Below are positions 26,213-34,393 of a DNA stretch of 64,000 nt, in pieces. Position numbers and translations under genes: made by a program. The stretch spans positions 197,628-261,627 of the forward strand of contig JAEZGN010000007.1 of assembly GCA_023437305.1 (NCBI GenBank). The letters run 5' to 3'. The notes beneath the pieces are model-generated. The model did no database searches and had not been told where the DNA came from. It was given only the letters and a program-made list of their open reading frames with translations. This DNA comes from Bacteroidota bacterium (GTDB lineage Bacteria > Bacteroidota > Bacteroidia > Bacteroidales > Dysgonomonadaceae). The number at the start of each line of letters is the position of its first letter. Position 1 is the stretch's first letter.

Positions 26213-26305
26213 TTATTTTTTCTTTTTGTGTCTGTTCTTTCTTAATCTTTTTTTGCGCTTGTGCGTAGACATTTTATGTCTTTTTCTTTTCTTTCCGCTT
26301 GGCAT
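26213..26305 (-). CDS. 30-residue basic AURKAIP1/COX24-type small protein
   Basis: The frame encodes MPSGKKRKRHKMSTHKRKKR followed by LRKNRHKKKK, then a stop. About two thirds of residues are Lys, Arg or His. From memory, near-identical tiny proteins occur across Bacteroidetes and are annotated as AURKAIP1/COX24-domain proteins, related to mitochondrial ribosomal mS38. The likely role is in the ribosome, binding rRNA. It lies between HU and rng on the same strand, 39 nt after the HU stop. Confidence 0.85.
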   Translation of the reverse strand: MPSGKKRKRHKMSTHKRKKRLRKNRHKKKK

Positions 26306-26344
26306 GTTATTTATATTTAGAAATTAATTTAATAAAAGGCAAGA

Positions 26345-26620
26345 TTACTTTCTCACTTGAGTTATGAATGTCTTGGCAGGTTTGAATGCCGGAATTGAGT
26401 GAGCAGGTATGATGATAGTAGTGTTTTTAGAGATATTACGAGCTGTTTTTTGAGCTCTTGTCTTCACGATGAAACTACCGAAACCTCTTAAATAAACGTT
26501 TTCATTCTTGCTTAACGAGTCTTTTACAACATCCATGAATGATTCAACTGTTTTTAATACAGTAGCTTTGTCTATTCCTGTATTTTTCGCAATTTCGTTA
26601 ACGATGTCAGCTTTTGTCAT
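26345..26620 (-). CDS. HU-family nucleoid DNA-binding protein
   Basis: This 91-residue protein has the HU/IHF fold: a helical dimerisation part (TKADIVNEIAKNTGIDKATV) and beta-arms with the signature VYLRGFGSFIVKTRAQKTAR. The arm tip reads IIIPAHSIPAFKPAKTF, with the proline that intercalates DNA. It bends and compacts DNA. It leads a minus-strand series with the 30-residue protein and rng. A -7 element is at 26664-26671. Confidence 0.93.
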   Translation of the reverse strand: MTKADIVNEIAKNTGIDKATVLKTVESFMDVVKDSLSKNENVYLRGFGSFIVKTRAQKTARNISKNTTIIIPAHSIPAFKPAKTFITQVRK

Positions 26621-26663
26621 TTTCTTATCTTTTTAAATTCGAAACAATTAATTTTTTGGACTG

Positions 26664-26698
26664 CAAATATATAGCTTTTTATTTACCTTTGAAACAAA
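26664..26698 (-). promoter_or_regulatory. HU promoter
   Basis: Minus-strand TATATTTG (26671-26664) is a consensus -7. The nearest TTTG (26698-26695) is 23 nt upstream, slightly long. Confidence 0.5.
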
Positions 26699-26766
26699 TA
26701 ATTATCATTTTTTCTCTTGGATAAAGAAATTAACGTTCAACTATAGCTTGTTTTGAGCGTATATTA

Positions 26767-27837
26767 ATGTGTTCTAAAATGAATATGGAAAAAGATTTAA
26801 GACTGAGCTCTATATTAATAAGGTGGTATGATGCAAATAAGAGAGATTTGCCATGGCGCAATACGTCCGATCCGTATGCAATATGGCTTTCTGAGGTTAT
26901 CTTGCAGCAGACACGTGTAGATCAAGGTTATTCTTATTATAATAAGTTTATACAAAAATACCCGAAAGTGGGTATGTTGGCAATGGCTGACGAAGATGAA
27001 GTTCTAAAGCTTTGGCAGGGACTTGGCTATTATAGCAGGGCGCGAAACCTTCAGGCGGCCGCAAAGTCGATAGAAAAAGATCATAATGGTGTTTTTCCCC
27101 GCGAGCATAAAGATGTGTTGAAGTTGAAGGGGGTAGGCGATTATACTGCGGCGGCTATAGTTTCCATCTCATATAACCAGCCTTATGCAGTCGTAGATGG
27201 TAATGTTTATCGAGTGCTGTCACGTATTTTTGCTATTGACGAACCCATTGATAGTGGTAAGGGTAAAAAAGTATTTGCTGAGTTGGCGCAAGAGTTGCTC
27301 GATGACGCTAATGCAGGTTTGCATAATCAGGCAATAATGGAATTTGGGGCATTACAGTGTGTGCCTGTTTCGCCTCGTTGCGATATTTGTCCGGCATCCT
27401 CAATATGCTTGGCGTATGCTCAAAACAAAGTAGCGCAATATCCTAAAAAGGCAGGCAAGCAGAAAGTGAGAAATCGTTATTTTAATTATTTTGATGTACG
27501 CCATGGCGAATCTATGTACTTGCGCAAACGAAACGATAAAGATATCTGGCAGAATTTATACGAATTGCCGCTTGTGGAGACGGAGAAAGAACTGACGATC
27601 GAGGAGTTGCAGAAAGATGAAAAATTTAAAGCATTGTTTGAGGGTGCTTCGAATGTTAAAGTGCAATATATTAGACAAATAAAACATGTTTTGTCGCATC
27701 AAATTATTCATGCAATATTTTATACGGTAGAAGTCTCGGAAATTCGATTGAATAAAGATTATCTCAAGATCGCAGCTGCCGATGCCGACGATTACCCGGT
27801 TTCGCGATTGGTGCATAAATATCTGGAACAGTTATGA
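26767..27837 (+). CDS. mutY: A/G-specific adenine glycosylase
   Basis: This 356-residue enzyme has a helix-hairpin-helix glycosylase domain with the catalytic Glu in WLSEVILQQTRV and the catalytic Asp in AVVDGNVYRVLSR. The 4Fe-4S loop is C-x6-C-x2-C-x5-C (CVPVSPRCDICPASSIC). A NUDIX-like C-terminal domain reads 8-oxoG. MutY removes A paired with 8-oxoG. Three ATGs at 26767, 26779 and 26785 compete for the start; the last best fits the family. In many Bacteroidetes mutY lies next to ssb and gldD/gldE; here those lie 17 kb away. Confidence 0.95.
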   Translation: MCSKMNMEKDLRLSSILIRWYDANKRDLPWRNTSDPYAIWLSEVILQQTRVDQGYSYYNKFIQKYPKVGMLAMADEDEVLKLWQGLGYYSRARNLQAAAKSIEKDHNGVFPREHKDVLKLKGVGDYTAAAIVSISYNQPYAVVDGNVYRVLSRIFAIDEPIDSGKGKKVFAELAQELLDDANAGLHNQAIMEFGALQCVPVSPRCDICPASSICLAYAQNKVAQYPKKAGKQKVRNRYFNYFDVRHGESMYLRKRNDKDIWQNLYELPLVETEKELTIEELQKDEKFKALFEGASNVKVQYIRQIKHVLSHQIIHAIFYTVEVSEIRLNKDYLKIAAADADDYPVSRLVHKYLEQL

Positions 27838-27854
27838 CTTAAATGCTCTAGGGC

Positions 27855-27884
27855 TTGTGTGAGATCGAAAAAAAATTAACTTTG
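27855..27884 (+). promoter_or_regulatory. Promoter of the GT2 gene
   Basis: TTG (27855-27857), 19-nt spacer, TAACTTTG (27877-27884), a full consensus match 20 nt before the ATG. Confidence 0.7.
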
Positions 27885-27904
27885 TAATCAAATAATAGAG
27901 CGAT

Positions 27905-28831
27905 ATGGATAAAATATCATTGATTGTCCCTTGCTACAATGAAGAACAAGCCCTTCCGTATTTGTATAAAGAGGTTGTGAAGCTTGCGGAAGAAATGCCT
28001 GATCAGGAATTTGAATTTATTTTTATAAATGATGGTTCGAGGGACAAAACCTTAACAGTAATTAAAGAACTAAGAGAGTCGGACGAAAGAGTGCATTTTG
28101 TGTCTTTTTCCCGCAATTTCGGTAAAGAAGCAGGTATATATGCCGGCTTACAAGCAGCTACCGGAAATTATGTATCGTTAATTGATGCAGACTTGCAAGA
28201 CCCGCCATCCTTGATAAAGGAGATGTATGAAACCTTAAAAACAGAAGACTATGACTGTGTGGCTACCCGAAGGGTAGACCGAAAAGGGGAACCGCCTATC
28301 CGATCGTTTTTTGCCAAACAGTTTTATAAGCTGATAAATAAGATATCAGATACCGAGGTTGTCGATGGAGCCCGCGATTTTCGTCTTATGACGCGCCAAA
28401 TGGTTGATGCTATATTGGATATGGGCGAATACAACCGTTTTTCGAAAGGTATCTTCGGTTGGGTTGGATTCAAAACAAAATGGATTGCCTTTGAGAATGT
28501 GGAACGTGTGGCCGGAGAAACAAAGTGGTCATTTATCGGATTATTTTTGTATTCTCTGGAAGGGATAATCGCTTTCTCAACTCGTCCGTTGATTATAGCT
28601 TCCGTTTTTGGGATACTTTTCTGCGTAATAGCATTCATTATGATATGTTTTATTATCTTCAAAAAGATATTGTTCGGTGATCCGGTGCAAGGTTATGCGT
28701 CTACTTTATGTATCATCTTCTTTATCGGAGGAATTCAGTTATTTTGCCTTGGTATTTTGGGGCAATATTTATCAAAAACATATATGGAGGCAAAAAAACG
28801 ACCTATTTATATCGTAAGAGAGCGGGCTTAA
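27905..28831 (+). CDS. Polyprenyl-phosphate glycosyltransferase, GtrB-like GT2
   Basis: This 308-residue enzyme has a GT-A domain opening SLIVPCYNEEQALPYLYKEV, the DADLQDPP metal/nucleotide site, and two C-terminal membrane helices (about 230-255 and 265-290). This is the layout of GtrB, ArnC and DPM1-like transferases that move a sugar from a nucleotide donor onto undecaprenyl phosphate at the cytoplasmic face of the inner membrane. The donor sugar is not decidable. A GT39-like acceptor enzyme is encoded at 46.2 kb, but linkage is only conceivable. Confidence 0.88.
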   Translation: MDKISLIVPCYNEEQALPYLYKEVVKLAEEMPDQEFEFIFINDGSRDKTLTVIKELRESDERVHFVSFSRNFGKEAGIYAGLQAATGNYVSLIDADLQDPPSLIKEMYETLKTEDYDCVATRRVDRKGEPPIRSFFAKQFYKLINKISDTEVVDGARDFRLMTRQMVDAILDMGEYNRFSKGIFGWVGFKTKWIAFENVERVAGETKWSFIGLFLYSLEGIIAFSTRPLIIASVFGILFCVIAFIMICFIIFKKILFGDPVQGYASTLCIIFFIGGIQLFCLGILGQYLSKTYMEAKKRPIYIVRERA

Positions 28832-28886
28832 CTCCCTATTTTGCAATCTTTAGTTGCCAAATTTGCATAATTTGGCGTTTTATTTT

Positions 28887-28916
28887 TTGTGTTTCTGAAA
28901 TAAAAGATTAATTTTG
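28887..28916 (+). promoter_or_regulatory. nuo operon promoter
   Basis: TTG (28887-28889), 19-nt spacer, TAATTTTG (28909-28916). Transcription would start near 28920-28923, giving a leader of about 115 nt before nuoA. Confidence 0.7.
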
Positions 28917-28919
28917 CGC

Positions 28920-29005
28920 CGATTGTCAGGAGGGCTCATAACCGAGTCTGTATCTCATGCCTGTAGCAAAATGCTATTAATATCATCAAAAGCTAAAGAC
29001 AATCG
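28920..29005 (+). promoter_or_regulatory. Candidate structured leader RNA of the nuo operon
   Basis: An 8-bp closing stem (CGATTGTC 28920-28927 with GACAATCG 28998-29005) starts almost at the predicted transcript end. It encloses GGGCTC/GAGTCT (28932-28937/28944-28949, with G-U pairs) and TAGCA/TGCTA (28964-28968/28972-28976). Together they make a three-way junction. I do not recognise it as a known riboswitch. Confidence 0.4.
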
Positions 29006-29035
29006 ATAGAAAAGTCTTAATTTTAATATAAAAAT

Positions 29036-29389
29036 ATGAGTTCTTCCGCTCTTTTTTTAGTAGTTTTCTTAACTGGAATCACACTCGTTTGTGCCGGATT
29101 AGGCATGGCCTTACTGTTATCACCAAAATCTTTTAATCCACAAAAAGGAGAACCATATGAATGTGGTATTCCTACTCATGGAACTTCCTGGATGCAGTTT
29201 AAGGTAGGTTATTACCTGTATGCAATTCTTTACTTAATGTTCGACGTTGAGGCTATATTCCTTTTCCCTTGGGCTACAGTCGTAAGGCAATTGGGTGTAC
29301 CCGGTCTGTATTGTATATTGTTTTTTGTAATAATATTGGGTCTGGGCTTAGCTTATGCCTGGAAGAAAGGAGCATTAAAATGGAAATAA
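29036..29389 (+). CDS. nuoA: NADH-quinone oxidoreductase subunit A
   Basis: This 117-residue protein has three membrane helices and the NuoA signature KGEPYECGIPTHGTSWMQFK, then VGYYLYAILYLMFDVEAIFLFPWA. It is part of the membrane arm near the quinone site of complex I. It is the first gene of the nuo operon and overlaps nuoB by 10 nt. Confidence 0.96.
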   Translation: MSSSALFLVVFLTGITLVCAGLGMALLLSPKSFNPQKGEPYECGIPTHGTSWMQFKVGYYLYAILYLMFDVEAIFLFPWATVVRQLGVPGLYCILFFVIILGLGLAYAWKKGALKWK

Positions 29390-29964
29390 AGAAAATATAT
29401 ATAAAAGGTATTCCTAACGAGGAGTTTAGAGACAATGAATACCTTGAGGATTATATCAAAGAGCTCAATGAAGGCGGGGTTCCTGTTGTAGTAGGTAAAC
29501 TCGATGATTTGATCAACTGGGGACGCTCAAATTCAGTGTGGCCACTGGCTTTTGCTACAAGTTGCTGCGGTATTGAATTTATGGCTTCAGCGGCAGCTCG
29601 TTACGATTTGGCACGCTTTGGGATGGAGGTAACTCGCAACAGCCCGCGTCAGGCCGATACAATGGTCGTGGCCGGTACGATTGTGCATAAGATGGCTCCG
29701 CTTTTGAAACGTGTATATGATCAGATGGCAGAACCAAAATATGTAGTTGCGATGGGTAGTTGCGCTATTTCGGGAGGTCCATTTGTAGATTCATACCATG
29801 TTGTGAAGGGTATTGATGAAATAATTCCTGTAGACGTATATGTGCCGGGATGCCCTCCGCGTCCGGAAGCTTTATTTTATGGTTTGATGCAATTGCAACG
29901 TAAGATAAAAGTAGAACGTTTTATGTTCCGTAAAGGACACAAGAACATCAAACGGGATAAATAA
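29380..29964 (+). CDS. nuoB: NADH-quinone oxidoreductase subunit B
   Basis: This 194-residue subunit holds the four ligands of cluster N2: the CC pair in ATSCCGIEFMA, one Cys in AMGSCAISGG and one in VPGCPPRPEAL. N2 passes electrons to quinone. The ATG at 29380, overlapping the end of nuoA, is the family start; a longer frame from 29269 runs through nuoA out of frame and is not real. Confidence 0.96.
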   Translation: MEIKKIYIKGIPNEEFRDNEYLEDYIKELNEGGVPVVVGKLDDLINWGRSNSVWPLAFATSCCGIEFMASAAARYDLARFGMEVTRNSPRQADTMVVAGTIVHKMAPLLKRVYDQMAEPKYVVAMGSCAISGGPFVDSYHVVKGIDEIIPVDVYVPGCPPRPEALFYGLMQLQRKIKVERFMFRKGHKNIKRDK

Positions 29965-30023
29965 GAATAATATAGAACTGAGATCCCTTACTTTTCCCCA
30001 AAAGACTAAGAAACAAAGAGACA

Positions 30024-31655
30024 ATGGAAAATATCAAGAAGGTAATACTCGAAGCTGTACCTGAAGCGGTTATTGAAGATAAAACACCTTTAACGGTAAC
30101 TGTAGAACCTAATAAACTACGTCATTTAGTAAAAGCACTTCGCAACTATGCTGAAATGCCTTTCGATTACTTGGCAATGTTGACAGGAACTGATGAAGGA
30201 GAGATGCTGATGGTAACTTATTTGCTGTGCCCTTCAACAGATTTGTCGAAAGAAATAGCAGTAAAAACAGGAACAGCAGATCGCGTAAATCCATTATTGT
30301 ATACAGTTACCGATATCTGGGAAACTGCACACTATAATGAGCGTGAAGTTTTTGCTATGCTGGGTATTCGCTTTATCAACAACCCTGATATGCGCCGTTT
30401 CTTTCTCAACTCGGATTGGGTTGGTTTCCCTTTGAGAAAAGATTATGATGCGAGTCCAGTAAAGAATCCCGTATCGATAGAAAGTAAGGATATTATAGAT
30501 ACTGCTCCGCGTATTGTAGAAATGCCTGATGGTAAGCTGAAAGAGGAGCGAGTTGATATTTTCGAAAAAGACGATTATATAATAAATATAGGGCCACAGC
30601 ACCCATCCACGCACGGAGTAATGCACTTTCGTGTAGCTTTGGAAGGTGAGATCGTTAAGAAGATCGATGTGCATAGTGGTTACATTCATCGCGGAATAGA
30701 GAAGCTGAGTGAGAAACTCACCTATCCGCAAATACTACACTTTACAGACCGCCTTGATTATCTTTCTGCCAACATAAACCGTCATGGATTGTGTATGTGT
30801 GTAGAAAAGGCTGCCCAGATAGAAGTTCCCGAAAGAGCTCAGTATATACGTACTATCATGGATGAGTTGAATCGTATCGATTCTCACTTGGTCGCATGGG
30901 GTACAATGTGTATGGACTTAGGTTCTACCACAGCCTTTATATACGGTATGCGCGAAAGAGAAGACATCCTTAAGATATTTGAGAAAAACACAGGAGGCCG
31001 TCTGATTATAAACTACAATGTCCTTGGTGGTGTAATGTTTGATATACAGCCTGATTTTCAGTCGGATGTAAAAGCATTTATACCAGTAATGCGTAAGGCT
31101 TTGGTTGAATATGATAAGCTATTCACCGGAAACGTAATCGCAGTAGGCCGTATGAAAGGATTGGGACTTCTGTCGAAAGAAGACGCCATTTCGTATGCTG
31201 TGACAGGACCTGCAGGACGTGCATCGGGATTCTCTTGCGATATACGTAAACATATACCTTATGCGTTGTACGATAAGGTTGAATTTAAGGAAGTTATTCG
31301 CGAAAATGGAGACTCTTTCGACCGATATTTGAATCGCCTTGACGAAATAGAAGAATCTTTAAAAATCATAGAACAACTAATCGATAATATACCTGACGGA
31401 GACTATCTGGCGAAAACAAAAGCGATAATAAAACTACCTGAAGGTGAGTATTATCAGCGAGTAGAAGCCGGACGTGGAGAGTTTGGTGTATATATAGAAA
31501 GCCGTGGAGATAAAACTCCTTATCGTCTCAAGTTCCGTTCTCCTTCTATGGCTGCTGTTTCGGCTATGCCATTGATCTGTGCGGATGAGAAGATATCAGA
31601 CTTTATCGGTATCGGTGGATCTATGGACTATGTGATTCCGGATATCGACCGTTGA
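30024..31655 (+). CDS. nuoCD: NADH-quinone oxidoreductase subunits C and D, fused
   Basis: This 543-residue fusion has a NuoC domain (about 1-150, with IWETAHYNEREVFAMLGIRF) joined to NuoD (about 175-543, with INIGPQHPSTHGVMHFRVAL and the quinone-site HSGYIHRGIEKLSE). It is part of the connecting module. The NuoC-D fusion is also seen in E. coli and in Bacteroidetes. It lies 59 nt after nuoB. Confidence 0.96.
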   Translation: MENIKKVILEAVPEAVIEDKTPLTVTVEPNKLRHLVKALRNYAEMPFDYLAMLTGTDEGEMLMVTYLLCPSTDLSKEIAVKTGTADRVNPLLYTVTDIWETAHYNEREVFAMLGIRFINNPDMRRFFLNSDWVGFPLRKDYDASPVKNPVSIESKDIIDTAPRIVEMPDGKLKEERVDIFEKDDYIINIGPQHPSTHGVMHFRVALEGEIVKKIDVHSGYIHRGIEKLSEKLTYPQILHFTDRLDYLSANINRHGLCMCVEKAAQIEVPERAQYIRTIMDELNRIDSHLVAWGTMCMDLGSTTAFIYGMREREDILKIFEKNTGGRLIINYNVLGGVMFDIQPDFQSDVKAFIPVMRKALVEYDKLFTGNVIAVGRMKGLGLLSKEDAISYAVTGPAGRASGFSCDIRKHIPYALYDKVEFKEVIRENGDSFDRYLNRLDEIEESLKIIEQLIDNIPDGDYLAKTKAIIKLPEGEYYQRVEAGRGEFGVYIESRGDKTPYRLKFRSPSMAAVSAMPLICADEKISDFIGIGGSMDYVIPDIDR

Positions 31656-31766
31656 TCAAGAGCGTTTTAGGGTAGCGATAGGATAAGCACGGTTTATATT
31701 GCTTTTGCCAAGTTACACCCGACGACTAATTAATTGAATATTTATTTCATCAATATAAGAAGATAT

Positions 31767-32873
31767 ATGTTGTTATTTGATTCTCAAGTAGTAGAAGTAT
31801 CATATTGGCTTAGCCAGTTCGATGTATTTCTGACTAAGAATTTACCTACATGGGCGGTCTTGGCTATAGAGTTTGTATTGGTTGCTGTCGCATTGCTGAC
31901 TTTGTACGCAGTATTAGCCTTGATTCTGATATATGTAGAACGTAAAATCACAGCTTTCTTTCAGGCTCGTCTCGGTCCTAATCGTGTCGGTAAATATGGA
32001 TTAGTTCAGAGTGTTGCCGATATGGTAAAAATCCTTATCAAGGAAATTATCCATGTAAGACAGTCGGACAGATTCCTATTTTTTACAGCACCTTTCTTTA
32101 TGATCATAGCATCTATGCTTACATTCGGTGCTTTGCCTTTTGGTAAGGGGTTGCAAGCTGTAGATTTTAATATTGGAGTGTTTTATGTTGTGGCTGTATC
32201 TTCACTTGGTATTATTGGAGTTTTGCTGGCCGGATGGTCTAGTAACAACAAGTACTCGATGATCGGTGCTATGCGAAGCGGTGCACAATTTATAAGTTAT
32301 GAATTGTCGGCAGGTTTTGCTCTGATGACCATGGTGGTGTTGTCGGGAACAATGAGCTTTTCTAAAATAATAGAAGGACAAACATATCTTCATCAATGGA
32401 ATATAATTGCAGGACACGTTCCGGCACTTATAGCATTCATCATCTATCTGATTTCGGGACATGCTGAAACAAATCGTGGACCGTTTGACTTACCCGAGGC
32501 CGAATCGGAGTTGACAGCCGGATATCACACCGAATATTCGGGACTACAGTTCGGTTTCTTCTATTTGGCAGAATATCTGAATATGTTTATCGTAGCCGGT
32601 ATTGCCACTACTGTATTTTTGGGAGGATGGATGCCTATTCAGATTCAAGGATGGGATGCCTTTAATGAAGTTATGAATTACATACCATCATTCTTGTGGT
32701 TCTTCGGAAAAGCCGGATTCCTTATCTTCCTTAGCTTGTGGGTAAGATGGACATTCCCTCGTTTGCGTATCGACCAGTTGTTGAATCTGGAATGGAAATA
32801 TTTACTGCCTATCAACCTCTTCAATATTTTGTTGATGGTAGTTCTTGTCGTATTTGGTTTGACTCTGAAATAA
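31767..32873 (+). CDS. nuoH: NADH-quinone oxidoreductase subunit H
   Basis: This 368-residue protein has eight membrane helices and the signatures ERKITAFFQARLGPNRVGKY and FDLPEAESELTAGYHTEYSG. It forms the quinone-binding chamber at the base of complex I. The ATG at 31767 is chosen over a TTG at 31734 that opens the same frame. Confidence 0.95.
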   Translation: MLLFDSQVVEVSYWLSQFDVFLTKNLPTWAVLAIEFVLVAVALLTLYAVLALILIYVERKITAFFQARLGPNRVGKYGLVQSVADMVKILIKEIIHVRQSDRFLFFTAPFFMIIASMLTFGALPFGKGLQAVDFNIGVFYVVAVSSLGIIGVLLAGWSSNNKYSMIGAMRSGAQFISYELSAGFALMTMVVLSGTMSFSKIIEGQTYLHQWNIIAGHVPALIAFIIYLISGHAETNRGPFDLPEAESELTAGYHTEYSGLQFGFFYLAEYLNMFIVAGIATTVFLGGWMPIQIQGWDAFNEVMNYIPSFLWFFGKAGFLIFLSLWVRWTFPRLRIDQLLNLEWKYLLPINLFNILLMVVLVVFGLTLK

Positions 32874-32892
32874 TAAATTATAGTATAAGAAA

Positions 32893-33480
32893 ATGAGTTC
32901 AGTTTCAGAATATTTTTCAGGATTATTTGGAGGTATTAAATCTCTTCTCACGGGGATGAGAGTTACATGGGGTGAGCTGTGGACTAAGAAGATCACAGAG
33001 CAGTACCCTGAGAATAGGGCAACCCTTGTTATTCCCGATCGCTTTCGTGGAGAATTGACTATGCCTCACGATGAAAACAATGAGCATGCTTGTACTGCTT
33101 GTGGTATTTGCCAAATGAATTGTCCCAATGGAACAATACAGGTAATATCGAGATCGATAGAAACAGAGGATGGCAAGAAAAAGAAAGTTCTTGACAAGTA
33201 TATATACGACTTGGGATTATGTACATTTTGTAACCTGTGTGTGATTACTTGTCCGTCTGATGCTATCAAGTTTGCGAATACGTTCGAAAACTCACTGTTT
33301 ACACGTAGCAAGTTGATAGAACAATTGAATAGGGATGGATCTAAACTTCGTGAAAAGAAGAAAGAACCAAAACCGGTAGTGGATAAGCCTGTGGCAAAAG
33401 CAGAAGTTGCTGTTGACAGTGCTGCTCCTGCACCTGCTCCATCAGCACCTGTTCAAGAGGTAAAAGAAGACAAAGAATAA
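32893..33480 (+). CDS. nuoI: NADH-quinone oxidoreductase subunit I (two 4Fe-4S clusters)
   Basis: This 195-residue subunit has two ferredoxin motifs, CTACGICQMNCPNG and CTFCNLCVITCPSD, binding clusters N6a and N6b. In a Nuo complex without NuoEFG this subunit is the outermost cluster-bearing protein and the likely docking point for the electron donor. Residues about 155-195 form a Lys-then-Ala/Pro-rich tail (PAPAPSAPVQEVKEDKE) absent from E. coli NuoI. Confidence 0.95.
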   Translation: MSSVSEYFSGLFGGIKSLLTGMRVTWGELWTKKITEQYPENRATLVIPDRFRGELTMPHDENNEHACTACGICQMNCPNGTIQVISRSIETEDGKKKKVLDKYIYDLGLCTFCNLCVITCPSDAIKFANTFENSLFTRSKLIEQLNRDGSKLREKKKEPKPVVDKPVAKAEVAVDSAAPAPAPSAPVQEVKEDKE

Positions 33481-33503
33481 ACATATACGATAATCAATAG
33501 ATT

Positions 33504-34007
33504 ATGGCAGAACAAATTATATTTTACATTTTAGCAACAATCATTGTGTTTTCTACTATTATGGCAGTTACAACACAAAAGATTATTCGCTCGGCTACAT
33601 TCCTGTTGTTTGTACTTCTTGGTACTGCGGGCTTGTACTTATTGTTGGATTATCATTTTCTGATGGCTGTGCAGATTGCTGTATATGGCGGAGGGGTGAT
33701 GGTACTGTTTATATTCGCTATTTTGCTTACTCACGAGCCGGGAGTAGATGTTAAGTTCGAGAAGCCGGGCAGGATATTTATTTCTGCTTTAGCTGCGTTG
33801 GCAGGTTTGGCTATTTGCGGACACATTATATTTTACAATGTCAACAAGTTTTATACCTACATCACGCAGAAAGAATTGAATATGCAGGATATAGGTATGG
33901 GAATGATGGGAACAGACAAATATCAATATTTGCTGCCATTTGAAGCAATAAGTATATTGCTCCTTGCTTGTATCATTGGAGGAATCATGATTGCTAGAAA
34001 AAGATAA
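33504..34007 (+). CDS. nuoJ: NADH-quinone oxidoreductase subunit J
   Basis: This 167-residue membrane protein has five helices and the NuoJ signature DYHFLMAVQIAVYGGGVMVL, followed by FIFAILLTHEPG. It is an antiporter-chain linking subunit. It lies between nuoI and nuoK with 20-24-nt gaps, in standard order. Confidence 0.94.
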   Translation: MAEQIIFYILATIIVFSTIMAVTTQKIIRSATFLLFVLLGTAGLYLLLDYHFLMAVQIAVYGGGVMVLFIFAILLTHEPGVDVKFEKPGRIFISALAALAGLAICGHIIFYNVNKFYTYITQKELNMQDIGMGMMGTDKYQYLLPFEAISILLLACIIGGIMIARKR

Positions 34008-34027
34008 GAAAAAGAAAGATATAAGTT

Positions 34028-34372
34028 ATGGGTGAGTTTATAACAAATTTTCTGTCCGGGCCGGTGCCAATCGAAGCATATCTGGTTGTGAGCACCATCA
34101 TGTTTTTTGCAGGAGTATATGGTTTCCTGTCTCGTAAAAATATGTTGATGGTACTGATATCCGTTGAGTTGATGCTGAATGCTACCGATCTAAACTTTGT
34201 GGTGTTTAACCGCTATTTATATCCGGGACAGCTTGAGGGATTCTTCTTCACATTGTTTGCAATAGGTATTGCTGCGGCAGAAACAGCTATTGCTATAGCT
34301 ATTATCATCAATATATACCGTAATGTGAAAAGTATATATGTGGATGAGAATATAACTAAAATGAAAAACTAA
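34028..34372 (+). CDS. nuoK: NADH-quinone oxidoreductase subunit K
   Basis: This 114-residue protein has three helices with the conserved glutamate in LVSTIMFFAGVYGFLSRKN and the second in LISVELMLNATDLNFV. Both glutamates lie on the proton path. It is about 12 residues longer than E. coli NuoK at the N-terminus. Confidence 0.95.
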   Translation: MGEFITNFLSGPVPIEAYLVVSTIMFFAGVYGFLSRKNMLMVLISVELMLNATDLNFVVFNRYLYPGQLEGFFFTLFAIGIAAAETAIAIAIIINIYRNVKSIYVDENITKMKN

Positions 34373-34393
34373 GCAGGGAAATAGTAATAAGAT

